DNA of 64,000 bases from Bdellovibrionales bacterium RIFOXYD12_FULL_39_22 (lineage in GTDB: Bacteria; Bdellovibrionota; Bacteriovoracia; Bacteriovoracales; Bacteriovoracaceae). Below are positions 1-10,462 of this stretch, in pieces. Position 1 is the stretch's first letter, and each line of letters begins with the position of its first letter. The translations under genes were made by a program, and so were the position numbers. A model generated the notes under the pieces. The model made no database searches, was not told the DNA's origin, and was given only the letters and a program-made list of their open reading frames with translations. The stretch spans positions 42,666-106,665 of the forward strand of contig MEQL01000041.1 in NCBI GenBank assembly GCA_001770205.1, written 5' to 3'.

Positions 1-1061
1 CCATAAGTAGTAAGGCGGCCATTAATGAGAATTTTGCCAAGGCCATGGCCGACTATTATGGCAATGATCCCAAGGCATTTGGCAAGTTACTTACTCGTTA
101 TTATAGCTATCACCGAAAGATGGCAAAACGTCTTTTGAAAGTTACTGGCCCCTCAACCGAGATTGCTTCAATGGATTATCAAAGTATTGCCAAAAAGGTG
201 GCAAATGCGGCGGCGTATGTTCCGGCGCGTGTTCGCAATTATGTTGCTACAAGAGAAGAAAAAATAATTGCGCTAGGGCCAACGCTAAGGGAATTACAAA
301 AGAAATTGGCCATTCAAACTGGCCGAGAAGGAGATTCGTTGGAGAAATTTTTTGCGGATAATGTTTCGCAAATAGATGCGCTTTTTGCAGAAATTCCTTT
401 TGCCTTAAAAGAACTTCCTTATGTTTTACTTGCGCAAGGTTCGCCGGCCTCCCGCGGCAGGCCCCTGTTAGGTAGCGTTACTCGCTTTTTTTCTGAAATT
501 GCTTACACTAGACGCGCGTTATCGGCACGCAAGCTGCTTTTATTTGAGACACAAAGAGAGAACGCTAGAGCATTATTGGGGATACGTCCAGGAGTGAGAT
601 TGCATAAAAGTAGCTATCAACTTTATCGCCAATTTGAAGATAGTGTTTGGGCGCTTACTGGCAGCAGTAATTCGAGCGTCAATGCTAGAAGGGGGGCCAA
701 AGCGAAAGAATATTTTGCGCTTCATTCAAAAATTTTAGAAACGCGCCAGAAGTTTCTTACGGCCATTAAAACTTTTTATATAAAGCAGGGAGCACCTCTG
801 AAAATGAGTGATGAGGAGCTGGCAAAAATTTTATTTGAGTCTACTGAGCAATCGCAAGTGGCCATGGCCGAAGTTATTTGGAATGGCGTGCCGGCCAAGT
901 TGTTATTGGGCATAGATGAGATGGGACATAGTGCCAGTGAGTTAGTAAAAATTATGGCATCAAGCGAGAGAAAAAAAAGCTTAAGGGCCTTTGAACAAAA
1001 TTTAGCTGCCTTCAAGCTTTTACACTTAAAAACACACCCCGAACTATACGGCATCCTTTAA
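1..1061 (+). CDS. Hypothetical helical protein, 5' end outside window
   Basis: The reading frame is open from base 3 to the TAA at 1061, so the Met at base 45 is probably internal and the true start lies upstream of the window. At least 352 residues are visible. The protein is rich in Lys, Leu, Ala and Glu and is predicted by eye to be largely alpha-helical, with no signal peptide, membrane segment or catalytic motif in the visible part. I do not recognise a family. It converges on the outer-membrane protein gene that ends at 1093, leaving only 31 bases between the stop codons. Confidence 0.75.
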   Translation, partial: ISSKAAINENFAKAMADYYGNDPKAFGKLLTRYYSYHRKMAKRLLKVTGPSTEIASMDYQSIAKKVANAAAYVPARVRNYVATREEKIIALGPTLRELQKKLAIQTGREGDSLEKFFADNVSQIDALFAEIPFALKELPYVLLAQGSPASRGRPLLGSVTRFFSEIAYTRRALSARKLLLFETQRENARALLGIRPGVRLHKSSYQLYRQFEDSVWALTGSSNSSVNARRGAKAKEYFALHSKILETRQKFLTAIKTFYIKQGAPLKMSDEELAKILFESTEQSQVAMAEVIWNGVPAKLLLGIDEMGHSASELVKIMASSERKKSLRAFEQNLAAFKLLHLKTHPELYGIL

Positions 1062-1092
1062 AGGTATACGTCATATTTTTTTTGAGTACCTC

Positions 1093-2484
1093 TTAATAGA
1101 CGTAGCCGAGGCGGAGCTCGAAGAGGGAGGCATTGAGAAGCTCGGTGCCTTGAGTGACTTCGTCAGCGAGCGTTGTGTTATTGTAGTCGAAATCATAGCG
1201 GTGTTTGCGTTTGATCCAGCTAAGTGCAATTCTCCAACGCTCTGAAGTCATGTAGATCCAACTGATACCTAAATCGTAAATTTTATTAGTAGTTAGGTTG
1301 TAGTTAGATCCGTCATAAAGAAGATATTGGTAGGCAAAAAAGAGTTCGAGAGCATTGCTCTCCTCTTCGTTAATGGCCAGATTAATTCCGCCGCTTAAGT
1401 TGAAAAAATTATTTTTTACGATGGAGTATTTGGAAATTTCACCTTGAAGTACGAAAGGGGCCAGATGATAGGATGCCCCAAAGGTCGGAGAAAAATTAAT
1501 AGTGGTTATATTAAAAGGTCTAAATTGTAAAAAGCTCGGAGTGTAGAGAAGTTCCGCACTGGCAGTTTGCCAGGTAAAACTAGTAGATCCGGAAAAGGAA
1601 ACAAGATCGTTAGCAGTAGCACTACCGGGGGCCTGTACGCCATCTAAGTGAAATTTAAAATTATCCGCTATTGGCATCCGCAATTTAGCGTGCAAAGGGA
1701 AAAAAGCACTAGACATAAAATTAAAGTTAGATTGTCCCGTGGAGTAGCTTTGTTCATAGGCCATGTAGGAGTAACCAGTTCCTACCCATAATTCATGCTT
1801 ACCAACTTTAAGTCCCAAGCGTTGGAAGCGTTCCTTGGCATCGAAATATTTAAAATTTTTGTCAGGATTTTCTTTGCTAAAATTGCTGGCCAGAGTAGTT
1901 ATACTATATTTGAAATTTCCATTATCCAATTTTAAAGTGATAAGATTTTTTTGGATGTTTCCAAAGTTATCGCGAAATGCCAGAATAATTTTATAGCGAT
2001 ATTGAGGAATCTTTAACTTGATATAGAAGGCACCAGAAGAGGCCAAATCCACTGGAGATATTTTTGCCAAGAGTTTTTGGGTCTCAATTTTTTTAAACTG
2101 TCGGGGCCAAATATTTTCATACATGCCGGGATAGCTAATCAGAGACTCTTTGTAGATAATCATTTTGCAGTTAGGTGTAGTTTGTCCAGAGATAGTTATG
2201 TTTGCCCATTTTTCATTTAAGATTTCTTTTTGAGGGATATCCCACTTAACAAAACTCTCTTTCGGAGGGGGGCCGACTACTTCCTCGATATCCGGATTAA
2301 TGTCATCTCCATCGGGAGAGGCCGCTGGCGGATTGGCCAACTCCAAATTAGAACTATCCTCAGTAGGGATATCTTCAAAAAGGGAATCATCAAAATCACC
2401 CTCCTCGGCACTATAAGCATAAGTAGCGCAAAACAGTATGGTAAAGGAGGCCAATAAAATAAAACGGTAAGTAGTTGTTAGCAT
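1093..2484 (-). CDS. Predicted outer-membrane beta-barrel protein with periplasmic N-terminal part
   Basis: 463 residues. Residues 1-26 form a signal peptide ending in AYSA before an acidic start (EEGDFDD), as expected for type I cleavage. Residues about 27-75 are an acidic, Pro-rich linker. Residues about 76-190 look beta-rich and Ig-like (ITISGQT, YKIILAFRD). From about residue 195 on, alternating hydrophobic and aromatic stretches continue to a C-terminal tyrosine (LRLGYVY), which is typical of an outer-membrane barrel assembled by BamA. No enzyme motif is visible. It is transcribed divergently from the giant RCC1-repeat lipoprotein. The role is unknown; a structural or pore function is an inference from topology. 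Confidence 0.7.
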   Translation of the reverse strand: MLTTTYRFILLASFTILFCATYAYSAEEGDFDDSLFEDIPTEDSSNLELANPPAASPDGDDINPDIEEVVGPPPKESFVKWDIPQKEILNEKWANITISGQTTPNCKMIIYKESLISYPGMYENIWPRQFKKIETQKLLAKISPVDLASSGAFYIKLKIPQYRYKIILAFRDNFGNIQKNLITLKLDNGNFKYSITTLASNFSKENPDKNFKYFDAKERFQRLGLKVGKHELWVGTGYSYMAYEQSYSTGQSNFNFMSSAFFPLHAKLRMPIADNFKFHLDGVQAPGSATANDLVSFSGSTSFTWQTASAELLYTPSFLQFRPFNITTINFSPTFGASYHLAPFVLQGEISKYSIVKNNFFNLSGGINLAINEEESNALELFFAYQYLLYDGSNYNLTTNKIYDLGISWIYMTSERWRIALSWIKRKHRYDFDYNNTTLADEVTQGTELLNASLFELRLGYVY

Positions 2485-2530
2485 TGGTTATATTTTAGCT
2501 GATTATTGGCCCGAATGATATCTGTTGTGG

Positions 2531-2554
2531 AGCGGGGAAAATCTTCCCCCTGCT
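2531..2554. other. GC-rich stem-loop in divergent intergenic region
   Basis: GGGGAA (2534-2539) pairs with TTCCCC (2544-2549) across a 4-base loop, and AGC/GCT extends the stem past a small bulge. It lies in the 247-base gap between two divergent genes. No T-run follows on either strand, so it is not an obvious intrinsic terminator; it could be a 5' leader structure of either gene. Otherwise the gap holds only a purine-rich stretch near 2702-2711. Confidence 0.3.
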
Positions 2555-2731
2555 ACCTTTGGGCCATCTGTTCGCTATCTTTGTTCGTTCTCTTTGGGCG
2601 CCACTTTTTAGAGGCGGCCGGAAAGGGGAGTTGGCATATCAAGTAGATCATAGACTCCACATTTTTTCAGGTTTGCGCTAATGTTTTCAGTATTTTGGAC
2701 GATAAGGAGGGGTAGTTTTTTGATGTTTTAA

Positions 2732-5700
2732 ATGAGGAGCAGTTGTTGCGCTTATAATAGGGGTATTGTGCGAAGAATAAAAATAACATCTCCCATTAAT
2801 CGGGTACCACTTTGGGTGGCCGCCTTGCTAGGCCTGCAATTTATTTTTTCTTGTGCTCAAGATATGCAACTGGGTGATCGTAATAATTTATCCTTAACAA
2901 TTAATTCTCCGGCCGACGGTGCGCACATTGGATATCAGGACTATTTTGAATTTGATCTCTCCGGAAGTTGTTCAGATGATGGGGCAGATGTTTCAATTTC
3001 CGGTGCAATTAGTGCGACGGTTAACTGTGATGGTGGCAGTTGGGAAAAGTTGGATGTAGATCTTTCTCCCTCCGGACTTGATTTAGCTGACGGCGATTTT
3101 ACTATTTCTGTTTCTATGCAAGATAAGCTGGAAAATATTGTTACTGATCGCGCGACCTATCATTTGGATACCATCTTTCCAAGAATAGAAATAGTAGAGT
3201 CTACGGCGGCAGATGACACCTATGGGTTGGGAGAAAAAATTCCGCTGCGGGTGAGATTTTCGGAGCCGGTCTATGTAGATTACGATCTATTGGCCGGAGA
3301 GATTCCGCTTCTGGTGATGAATACTGGTACGGCCGCGCTGTATGAATCGGGGGCCGGCACTTACTATCTTAATTTTGGTTATACAGTAGGGCCGGCGGGA
3401 CTTCCGTTAATGGAATTAAGTTATGCGGATACTACCTCCCTTTGGCCTAATGGCTCCACGATATATGATCGTGCGGGAAATGAAATGGATCCTGTGTATG
3501 GTGATTTTGATTTGGCGGCCGCCGGCTCGGCAGGATCGTTAGAGTATGAAAATAATATCTTTGTTAAAACCACTAGTCCTACCGTAGTTGCTGTGACTGC
3601 CAACGAAGATGGTGTTCATGCGGCCGGAGATGTTATCACCTTGGCGGTAAGTTTTAGCGAAGCTGTCTTTGTAAGCGGAACCCCGCGTTTGGGACTGGAT
3701 TTTTCTACTACTACCGCCTTTGCTACTTATACTTCGACTTCAGGATCAGTGCTTTATTTAAATTACACAGTGGCCCAAGGAGTGGAAGCAGCAGATTTAA
3801 CCTATGCGACCACTACTTCACTATCTGATGGAACCATTATTGATTCATTTGAAAATATTGCCACAAGAACGCTTCCCGCTACTGCCACTTTTAGTGGGGC
3901 CAATGCCATTGTGGTTGATGGAATTTCTCCGACGATTGTTTCTTTGACGACTACGGTGGCAGACGGAACCTACGGCCCTGCTTCTGTGGAGATGCCACTG
4001 CCAATTACTCTTAATTTTTCTGAAAATATAACGGTGACAGGTTCACCATACATCATTTTAAATAGCGCTTCTTCGGCCACCGCCTATTACGATAGTGGCA
4101 GCGGTAGTTCTGCCATCACTTACACCTACAACGCTCAGACGGGAGAAGGGAGTGGCATTTTAGATGTAAGCAGTATGGGAGTCTCGGGGTTGGCAGATAG
4201 TGCCGGCAATCTTGTCAATTTGAGTTCTCTGGCCACCGCCACGATGCTAATGGAAAGTAGCAGTATCGCGATTGACGGTATTGCTCCTCAGGTTACTTCA
4301 GTCACGGCCACTTCTGTGAGCGATGGTTTGTATGGTGGTGGTGATCTGATTACTATTGAGGTTAATTTTGATGAGGTGGTTACGCTCTCAGGTGGTGTTT
4401 TGAGTTTAATAACAAACACTAGTGGTGGAACAATTGCCTATTACGATACTGGTAGTGGTAGCACGCAATTAACTTTCACTTTTGCGGTCGAGAGTGGAAG
4501 TAGTTCTTTGGACTTAAATTACGCGGCCACTGATTCTTTAAATATTGCTGGCGGAACCTTACAAGATGATTATGGGAATAATGCAAACTTGGCCCTGCCT
4601 GCACTTACAAGCGGTAGTTCGATGGCCGATCGGGCCATTGTGATAGATGGAACACCACCGGGCATTGCCAGTATAACGACCACTAAAGATGATGGATACT
4701 ATAAAGCGTCGATCTCAATTCCTATTAAAGTTGAATTTAACGAAGAAATCACTATAAATGATGGAACCTATTTTTCTTTGTTACTAGATAGCGGAGGTTC
4801 GGCCACCTTTGTGGCCTTAGATGGCAGCAATGCGTTGCTATTTAATTATACAATTTTGGCCAGTGAAAATAGCGCAGATTTGGCGATTGTCTCTTTTGAC
4901 TCAGTGGCCGGTGGAACAATTGCGGATGCTGTTGGTAATGAAGTGGCCTTTCCTTTAGCGTGGGGGAGTGGATTAACTGGTAGCGATGGTAGTGATAAAA
5001 GTGTGGTGGTGGATACGACGCCACCGACACAGGGTTCGCCGTTTATTGGCTCTGTCACCAATCCAGGATATTATACGGAAGGGGCCTTAATCGATATAAC
5101 AATTTATTTTTCAGAGCCGATAGAAGTTATTTGTCCGATTTTTTCGGATATTCAATTGGCATTAAATACCAATCCTGCGGCCAGTGCATTCTATGTCTCT
5201 TCTTCTGCTAATGGACTCTCTTTACAGTATGAAGTGGCGGATGGAGAGAATACCGTTGATACTCTAGATTATCAGGACAGTGCTTCTTTAATAGTTAGTG
5301 GTGTTGCCTCAATAACTGATTTGGCCGGAAATAGTGCAATTTTAACGTTAGAAAATCCACTAGCGCTTAACTCTCTTAACGATACTGCCCCCATCTACAT
5401 CGATACAATCGATCCAACTATTACTTCTGTAGTTACCACTATTCCCAATGGAACGTATGGTGTCGGAAAATCTATCGACGCCGTAGTAACATTTACCGAG
5501 GATGTTACTATCGACTCAGAGAGTGGATGTGCCTTGGAGCTAAATGCTCAGGCGGCGGGATCTGCGAGTGCGGTTTACTCTTCTTATGCAGCGGGAGTGC
5601 TAACGCTGACTTATACGGTGGCCTCGGGAGCTGATACTTCAGCACTAAACTATAGTGCCACCAACTCTTTAACGGCCACTTCAGCAACCTCTATCCACGA

Positions 5701-8700
5701 TGTTGCTGGTAATATTGCGGTGCTAACTTTACCGGAATTGACGGCCGCAGAATCTTTGGGGGGAAGTAGTGCGATCGTTATTGATGCCAATCCTCCGGTT
5801 CTCGCTAATGTTACTTCCGCTACTGCCGATGGAACCTATATCGTGGGGGATGAAATTCCACTGGAATTAACTTTTAATGAAGGAATTGATCTGTCAGGGG
5901 CCCCGACGATAACTCTAAATTCAGCTTCTGCCGCCGCTGCAACTTTTGTCTCTTATACTAATTTTGCGGCAAGTTTCAACTACCAAGTTTTGTCTGGCCA
6001 TACTACTGGTTCGGCGCAGTTGGCCACCTTGGGTATTGGAAGTGGAGGAGTTGTTTGTGATTTAGTGGCCGATCCTGCACCTAATTGCGCTGAATTTACA
6101 ACCTCTATGTTAACAGCACTTCCGGCCGGTAGTTCGCTGGAGGGAAACAAAAATATCTACATTGATGGAGTAGTTCCTACGGTTGCTTCAGTTTCGGCGA
6201 CATTGGTGTCAGGAACTTATTCCTCTAATGTTATTGTGCCGATAGTGGTTACCTTCTCAGAAGCGGTAACTTTTGTGGCCTCGACTATTCCGGCCATTGC
6301 TATGAACACCAACACCAATGCGCAGGCAACTTATCTATCTGGTGCAGGTAGTGAAATTTTTACTTTCTTTTTTGTTGCGGGAGCTGGTGAAGAGACCACA
6401 GGGGCCCTCAACTATATGGATGTTGATTCACTACTTGATTATGGAGAGTTAATTGATCAATCGGGCAATGTGATGATTGATGGAACTCTGCCTGATTTAT
6501 CTGGCCAGTTGGGAGGCAAAAATATCTATCTGGCCAATGACACTATTAGTTCCAACAAAGATAGTAATTGTGCAATTACTGCCAATGGCCTTCTTTGCTG
6601 GGGAGATAATGGTAGTGGACAGTTGGGTAATGGATCGGATGTTTCTTCAGATCGACCGACGGTAGTAGTGGGAATGCAGACCGAGACAACGGCCTCCACC
6701 ACTTCTCCTTCGGCGGTTAGCGTTGGATACGATCATACTTGTGCTGTAAAAAATGGAGAGGTCTATTGTTGGGGTAGTAATGCTTATGGGCAACTGGGGG
6801 ACGGAGGAACTGTTTCGTCCAATCGGCCGGTGAGCACGGGAGTGGTGGCAAAAACGGTGGCCTCCGGTAATTTATTTTCCTGTGCCATAAATAGCAGTTA
6901 TGGCCTAGAGTGTTGGGGCGATGATGGAGCAATGCTCTCTTCTCAAACTTCGCCGACAACTATTTTTGCTAGCAATGTTTTTAATGTTGCACTAGGAGCT
7001 AACCATGCTTGCGTTGTAGCAGGAAGTGAAATTAAATGTTGGGGAGACAATAGCTATGGACAATTAGGGCAGGATATAATTTTAGTTCCTACTGCAACAA
7101 GTCCAACTATTCTAGCGTCTCCACTTTCTGAGCAGGCAATCTATTTGGCCTTGGGGGCCAATCACTCTTGCGCTCTTACCGTTTCGGGAAAAATTTATTG
7201 TTGGGGCAGTAATGAATATGGCCAACTAGGAGACAGCGTATTGGATGTTTACTCAGAAATTCCCGTACAGTTGGCCAGCAGTGGAGCTAGTAAATTAGTT
7301 GCTGGATCTAACCATACGTGCGCAGTGGTGGGCGGAGTGGCCCAATGTTGGGGGGATAATTTTAGTGGACAGTTAGGGGCCGGAGATAGTGGAGATATTA
7401 AAACTTCACTTACGAGTGTTCTTGCTCTTTCAGATATTACGACTAATTTTAATTTGTCGGCCGGTGATCAACATAGTTGTCTGTTTTATGCTCATGGGAT
7501 GCGTTGCTGGGGGGACAATACGATAGGACAAATTGGATTTCCTTATAAGGCCTCCGGGCAAGATTATCTACGCCCTCTTAAGGTGGCCGGGGCAGGAATG
7601 GGCCAGGTGATTACGGGGACAAATCACAGTTGTTACTTAGTAGGCCGCACGATTCGTTGCTGGGGGGATAATAGCTCTGGAGAGCTTGGAATTTCTTTGG
7701 TAACAGCAACGGCCTCTTCTCCCACCAGCGTTCGGGCAGATTTGAGTGGTACTATTTTGACCGATGTTACGGCCTTGGCATTAGGACAAAAATTTTCCTG
7801 TGCAGTGATAGGTGGAGGAGTGAAGTGCTGGGGAGAAAATGAGCAAGGCCAGTTAGGCATCGGTAGCGCTGTGGATAAAAACTATGCCAGTGAGGTAATT
7901 AATTTATCTGCCGGTTCTTATGCATATAAAATTGCAGTTGGCGAGGCCCATGCGTGTGCTTATCTAAATTCCATGAGTGATCCCATGCCGGGAATTAAAT
8001 GTTGGGGGGCCAACAATGATGGACAATTAGGTGATAATACCACGACTGCTCATAGTACGGCCGTGGATGTCTTCTTTGCAGATGGCCAACTTTCGGTGAT
8101 AGATATGCAGGCCGGAGCTAATCATACCTGTGTAGTTAACAACTTTAGTAGCGCGGGAGATGTTTACTGCTGGGGAGACAATAGTAGTCAACAACTCAAT
8201 GATACAGTGACAAGTTATTTAAATGCTCCAACAAAGATTAACGAGGTAGTAGGCCCCATTATGGTGCAGGTAGCGACTGGTGCAAATCACACCTGTCTGC
8301 TTTCTTCCGTGGGCGTAGTTTTTTGTCGTGGAGCAAATGCCTCTGGCCAGACAGGGGTAGATAGTGCGACTAATCCCGTAACTAGTTTAACTCAAGTGGC
8401 CGGCATTTCTAATATTGTGGCCATTAGTGCTGGTGGAGATAACACTTGCGCGCTCTCGGCGGCCAATGAGGCCTATTGCTGGGGAGATAACAGTTACTCT
8501 CAGTTGGGGACGGCCGGTGATGCTACCTATACCCCCCAGTTAATCTCTTTAAATTCGAATTATAAAGTGGCCAACATAGATGTGGGCACCAACTATGTTT
8601 GTCTCTCGGCAATATATGATCCAACGATTGCTCCCATTGTAGAAGATAATTACAAATATATCTGTTGGGGGGCCAATAGTGTTGGCCAGCTAGGAATTGG

Positions 8701-8749
8701 AACTAGTAGCAGTAGTGATATTTCCATGGGAGTGCGCACACTTAAATAG
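2732..8749 (+). CDS. Giant surface lipoprotein: nine Ig-like repeats plus fourteen RCC1 repeats
   Basis: 2005 residues. The N-terminus has a lipoprotein signal ending in a lipobox-like FIFSC. The GTG at 2768 is an attractive alternative start: AGGGG lies four bases upstream and it yields a normal-length signal peptide, whereas the ATG at 2732 has its purine-rich stretch more than 20 bases away. Residues about 150-1265 contain nine repeats of about 120 residues, each opening with a DGTYG..D.I.I.V.FSE.V-like motif, an Ig-like surface-repeat pattern. Residues about 1270-2005 contain fourteen RCC1-type repeats built on C....G...CWGDN..GQLG, each normally with two Cys, enough for two seven-bladed propellers. 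Repeat 12 has CRGAN instead of CWG.N. Likely an outer-surface adhesion or interaction protein; the ligand is unknown. Confidence 0.85.
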   Translation: MRSSCCAYNRGIVRRIKITSPINRVPLWVAALLGLQFIFSCAQDMQLGDRNNLSLTINSPADGAHIGYQDYFEFDLSGSCSDDGADVSISGAISATVNCDGGSWEKLDVDLSPSGLDLADGDFTISVSMQDKLENIVTDRATYHLDTIFPRIEIVESTAADDTYGLGEKIPLRVRFSEPVYVDYDLLAGEIPLLVMNTGTAALYESGAGTYYLNFGYTVGPAGLPLMELSYADTTSLWPNGSTIYDRAGNEMDPVYGDFDLAAAGSAGSLEYENNIFVKTTSPTVVAVTANEDGVHAAGDVITLAVSFSEAVFVSGTPRLGLDFSTTTAFATYTSTSGSVLYLNYTVAQGVEAADLTYATTTSLSDGTIIDSFENIATRTLPATATFSGANAIVVDGISPTIVSLTTTVADGTYGPASVEMPLPITLNFSENITVTGSPYIILNSASSATAYYDSGSGSSAITYTYNAQTGEGSGILDVSSMGVSGLADSAGNLVNLSSLATATMLMESSSIAIDGIAPQVTSVTATSVSDGLYGGGDLITIEVNFDEVVTLSGGVLSLITNTSGGTIAYYDTGSGSTQLTFTFAVESGSSSLDLNYAATDSLNIAGGTLQDDYGNNANLALPALTSGSSMADRAIVIDGTPPGIASITTTKDDGYYKASISIPIKVEFNEEITINDGTYFSLLLDSGGSATFVALDGSNALLFNYTILASENSADLAIVSFDSVAGGTIADAVGNEVAFPLAWGSGLTGSDGSDKSVVVDTTPPTQGSPFIGSVTNPGYYTEGALIDITIYFSEPIEVICPIFSDIQLALNTNPAASAFYVSSSANGLSLQYEVADGENTVDTLDYQDSASLIVSGVASITDLAGNSAILTLENPLALNSLNDTAPIYIDTIDPTITSVVTTIPNGTYGVGKSIDAVVTFTEDVTIDSESGCALELNAQAAGSASAVYSSYAAGVLTLTYTVASGADTSALNYSATNSLTATSATSIHDVAGNIAVLTLPELTAAESLGGSSAIVIDANPPVLANVTSATADGTYIVGDEIPLELTFNEGIDLSGAPTITLNSASAAAATFVSYTNFAASFNYQVLSGHTTGSAQLATLGIGSGGVVCDLVADPAPNCAEFTTSMLTALPAGSSLEGNKNIYIDGVVPTVASVSATLVSGTYSSNVIVPIVVTFSEAVTFVASTIPAIAMNTNTNAQATYLSGAGSEIFTFFFVAGAGEETTGALNYMDVDSLLDYGELIDQSGNVMIDGTLPDLSGQLGGKNIYLANDTISSNKDSNCAITANGLLCWGDNGSGQLGNGSDVSSDRPTVVVGMQTETTASTTSPSAVSVGYDHTCAVKNGEVYCWGSNAYGQLGDGGTVSSNRPVSTGVVAKTVASGNLFSCAINSSYGLECWGDDGAMLSSQTSPTTIFASNVFNVALGANHACVVAGSEIKCWGDNSYGQLGQDIILVPTATSPTILASPLSEQAIYLALGANHSCALTVSGKIYCWGSNEYGQLGDSVLDVYSEIPVQLASSGASKLVAGSNHTCAVVGGVAQCWGDNFSGQLGAGDSGDIKTSLTSVLALSDITTNFNLSAGDQHSCLFYAHGMRCWGDNTIGQIGFPYKASGQDYLRPLKVAGAGMGQVITGTNHSCYLVGRTIRCWGDNSSGELGISLVTATASSPTSVRADLSGTILTDVTALALGQKFSCAVIGGGVKCWGENEQGQLGIGSAVDKNYASEVINLSAGSYAYKIAVGEAHACAYLNSMSDPMPGIKCWGANNDGQLGDNTTTAHSTAVDVFFADGQLSVIDMQAGANHTCVVNNFSSAGDVYCWGDNSSQQLNDTVTSYLNAPTKINEVVGPIMVQVATGANHTCLLSSVGVVFCRGANASGQTGVDSATNPVTSLTQVAGISNIVAISAGGDNTCALSAANEAYCWGDNSYSQLGTAGDATYTPQLISLNSNYKVANIDVGTNYVCLSAIYDPTIAPIVEDNYKYICWGANSVGQLGIGTSSSSDISMGVRTLK

Positions 8750-8779
8750 GATAAAACAAGGAGAAGGAGGAATGGCAAG

Positions 8780-10447
8780 ATGAGATCGTTTGATAATAGA
8801 ACGGCATCTGCATTTGCTCGTTTGATAGCACTGCTATTAGATTTTTTTGTCTGCTATATCATTTTTATAATAGTGCAAGGCCCGATGTTATCTCTCCAAC
8901 TCTACAGAGATATGGTGGGTAAGTTTGTGCCGACTTTATTGCCTAAAATTATTAACACTCTAAATTATTTGGAGGGAGCACTACAGGGAAAATTGTCTAT
9001 CTTGCGTCTTATCATTGAACGTCAGGATATGATAGCGAGCACCCTAGTTCCTTTTATTGTTATTTTCCTTATTTATCAATTATTGTTTGTTCTGCTTTGG
9101 GGCGCAACACCATTTCAACGTTTGATAGGAATAAGATCTTCTGGAAACTTTTTAGTACAAAGAATCGGAGGGATAATTCGCACGTTGCTTGGGATTATAA
9201 CGTTTTTCTTTTTAATTTTTGATCTACCGGCCCTTTTTCGGCGGCGTACTTTGAAAGAAGTATTATCTCGCTCCTCGCTAATTTCTCCTTTTGGAGAGCG
9301 TTTATTTTTTGGAATCTTTGTTTTGCTTTTAATTTTTATTACTTTGTTTGTTGGCCGGCCACTGCAAGAAGAGAGTGCTTTGAAGATTAATATCGAGTAC
9401 AGCTCGCTGACTGAAGTAAAGTCTATGGATTTGGGAATAAAAAGTAAACTGGGATTTATTCCCGTAGAGTGTCGTTCAAAGTTATCAGAAAATTTTTTAG
9501 TTTTACCTACCTATTTCCGAGATGAACAGGGCAAGGCCAAAAAAGGAATTTCCATTTACGATAAAGAGTCAACAGCATTAGGGGCATTGCGAGAATATGA
9601 AGGGCCAGACCTCTTATCGCTGGTTGTGCAGATGAGCAAGAAAGATCTTTTTTTTCGCTTCAAATATCCTCACTTGTTTGGACTATTGGAAAAGGGAGGG
9701 GAATGGCCTTTGGAAACGGGCGAAATGGCCAGTTATGAAATTTATAACCTGCTGGATAGATCACTGCAGATAAATCTTATTTCTGCCTGGAAGCATGTAC
9801 TAAAAAATGGCCCATTTGTAGAGGGATATTTAGAGATTAAAAAAGCAATTGTAAAATATTACAGTCAAGCAGTGGCCTCGCGTAATTTGTCGGTAAGTGA
9901 TTTTAAAATTGTTACAATTGGTGATGGAAAATTTCTAAATTTTACCAGTAGTGGCCAAGATAATTACTATTCACTATATTTGTCGCTTCAATCTCTACGT
10001 ACAACTTCTTTCGAATTTTTTTTCGATGAACAAAGTGTTAAAAGTAGTGAGATGGCAACGATGTTTTTGCGAGAGCTGTTGGGAAGCAGTCTGTGGCATT
10101 ATCAGGGCCTTGCAAAATGGCAAGAAGAAGTGGAGGATGAAGGCCGAGGAAAATTTTCGCTATTAGAAATGGTAGATCTTTTTGGCAAGGAGTGGAAAAA
10201 GAACTCTTTGCGTCAGTCTGCCGATGAGCAATTTTATGCTCAACTTGATACGATGGCCCTGGGGTTAATTGGCCCGGAGGGCCAAGAGCATAGCAAAATG
10301 AACAAGCAGCTAGTAGCTTTATTAGAACAATATATGGCCATATATCCTAAGGGCCGAGAGCTCTCGCCAAAAAGTGGATTTGATTTTATAAGCAAGACAT
10401 CCAAGCTAATTCAATTTCTCAATGTAGGAAGAATCGAAAAACTGTAA
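8780..10447 (+). CDS. RDD-family integral membrane protein with large C-terminal domain
   Basis: 555 residues, with the start supported by GGAGG nine bases upstream. The first ~190 residues match the RDD pattern: Arg-rich RTASAFARLIALLLDFF at the first membrane segment, and WGATPFQRLIGIR after the second. Additional hydrophobic segments lie at about 95-115, 135-155 and 175-195. RDD proteins are small membrane proteins of mostly unknown, possibly transport-related, function. Residues about 200-555 form a soluble, charged, helix-rich domain I do not recognise, much longer than the tail of a typical RDD protein. The gene follows the giant lipoprotein by 30 bases and may be cotranscribed with it. 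Confidence 0.65.
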   Translation: MRSFDNRTASAFARLIALLLDFFVCYIIFIIVQGPMLSLQLYRDMVGKFVPTLLPKIINTLNYLEGALQGKLSILRLIIERQDMIASTLVPFIVIFLIYQLLFVLLWGATPFQRLIGIRSSGNFLVQRIGGIIRTLLGIITFFFLIFDLPALFRRRTLKEVLSRSSLISPFGERLFFGIFVLLLIFITLFVGRPLQEESALKINIEYSSLTEVKSMDLGIKSKLGFIPVECRSKLSENFLVLPTYFRDEQGKAKKGISIYDKESTALGALREYEGPDLLSLVVQMSKKDLFFRFKYPHLFGLLEKGGEWPLETGEMASYEIYNLLDRSLQINLISAWKHVLKNGPFVEGYLEIKKAIVKYYSQAVASRNLSVSDFKIVTIGDGKFLNFTSSGQDNYYSLYLSLQSLRTTSFEFFFDEQSVKSSEMATMFLRELLGSSLWHYQGLAKWQEEVEDEGRGKFSLLEMVDLFGKEWKKNSLRQSADEQFYAQLDTMALGLIGPEGQEHSKMNKQLVALLEQYMAIYPKGRELSPKSGFDFISKTSKLIQFLNVGRIEKL

Positions 10448-10462
10448 ACGGGCCAGTTTAAA

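Noticed and set aside
1062..1092. AGGTA / TACCT pairing between the first two convergent genes as a terminator
   Set aside because: The stem is only five pairs with a long loop; too weak to call.
6500..8749. Regularly spaced near-identical DNA words resembling a CRISPR array
   Set aside because: The words are the codons for the CWGDN..GQLG motif of RCC1 repeats in one continuous reading frame; the spacing and sequence vary as protein repeats do.
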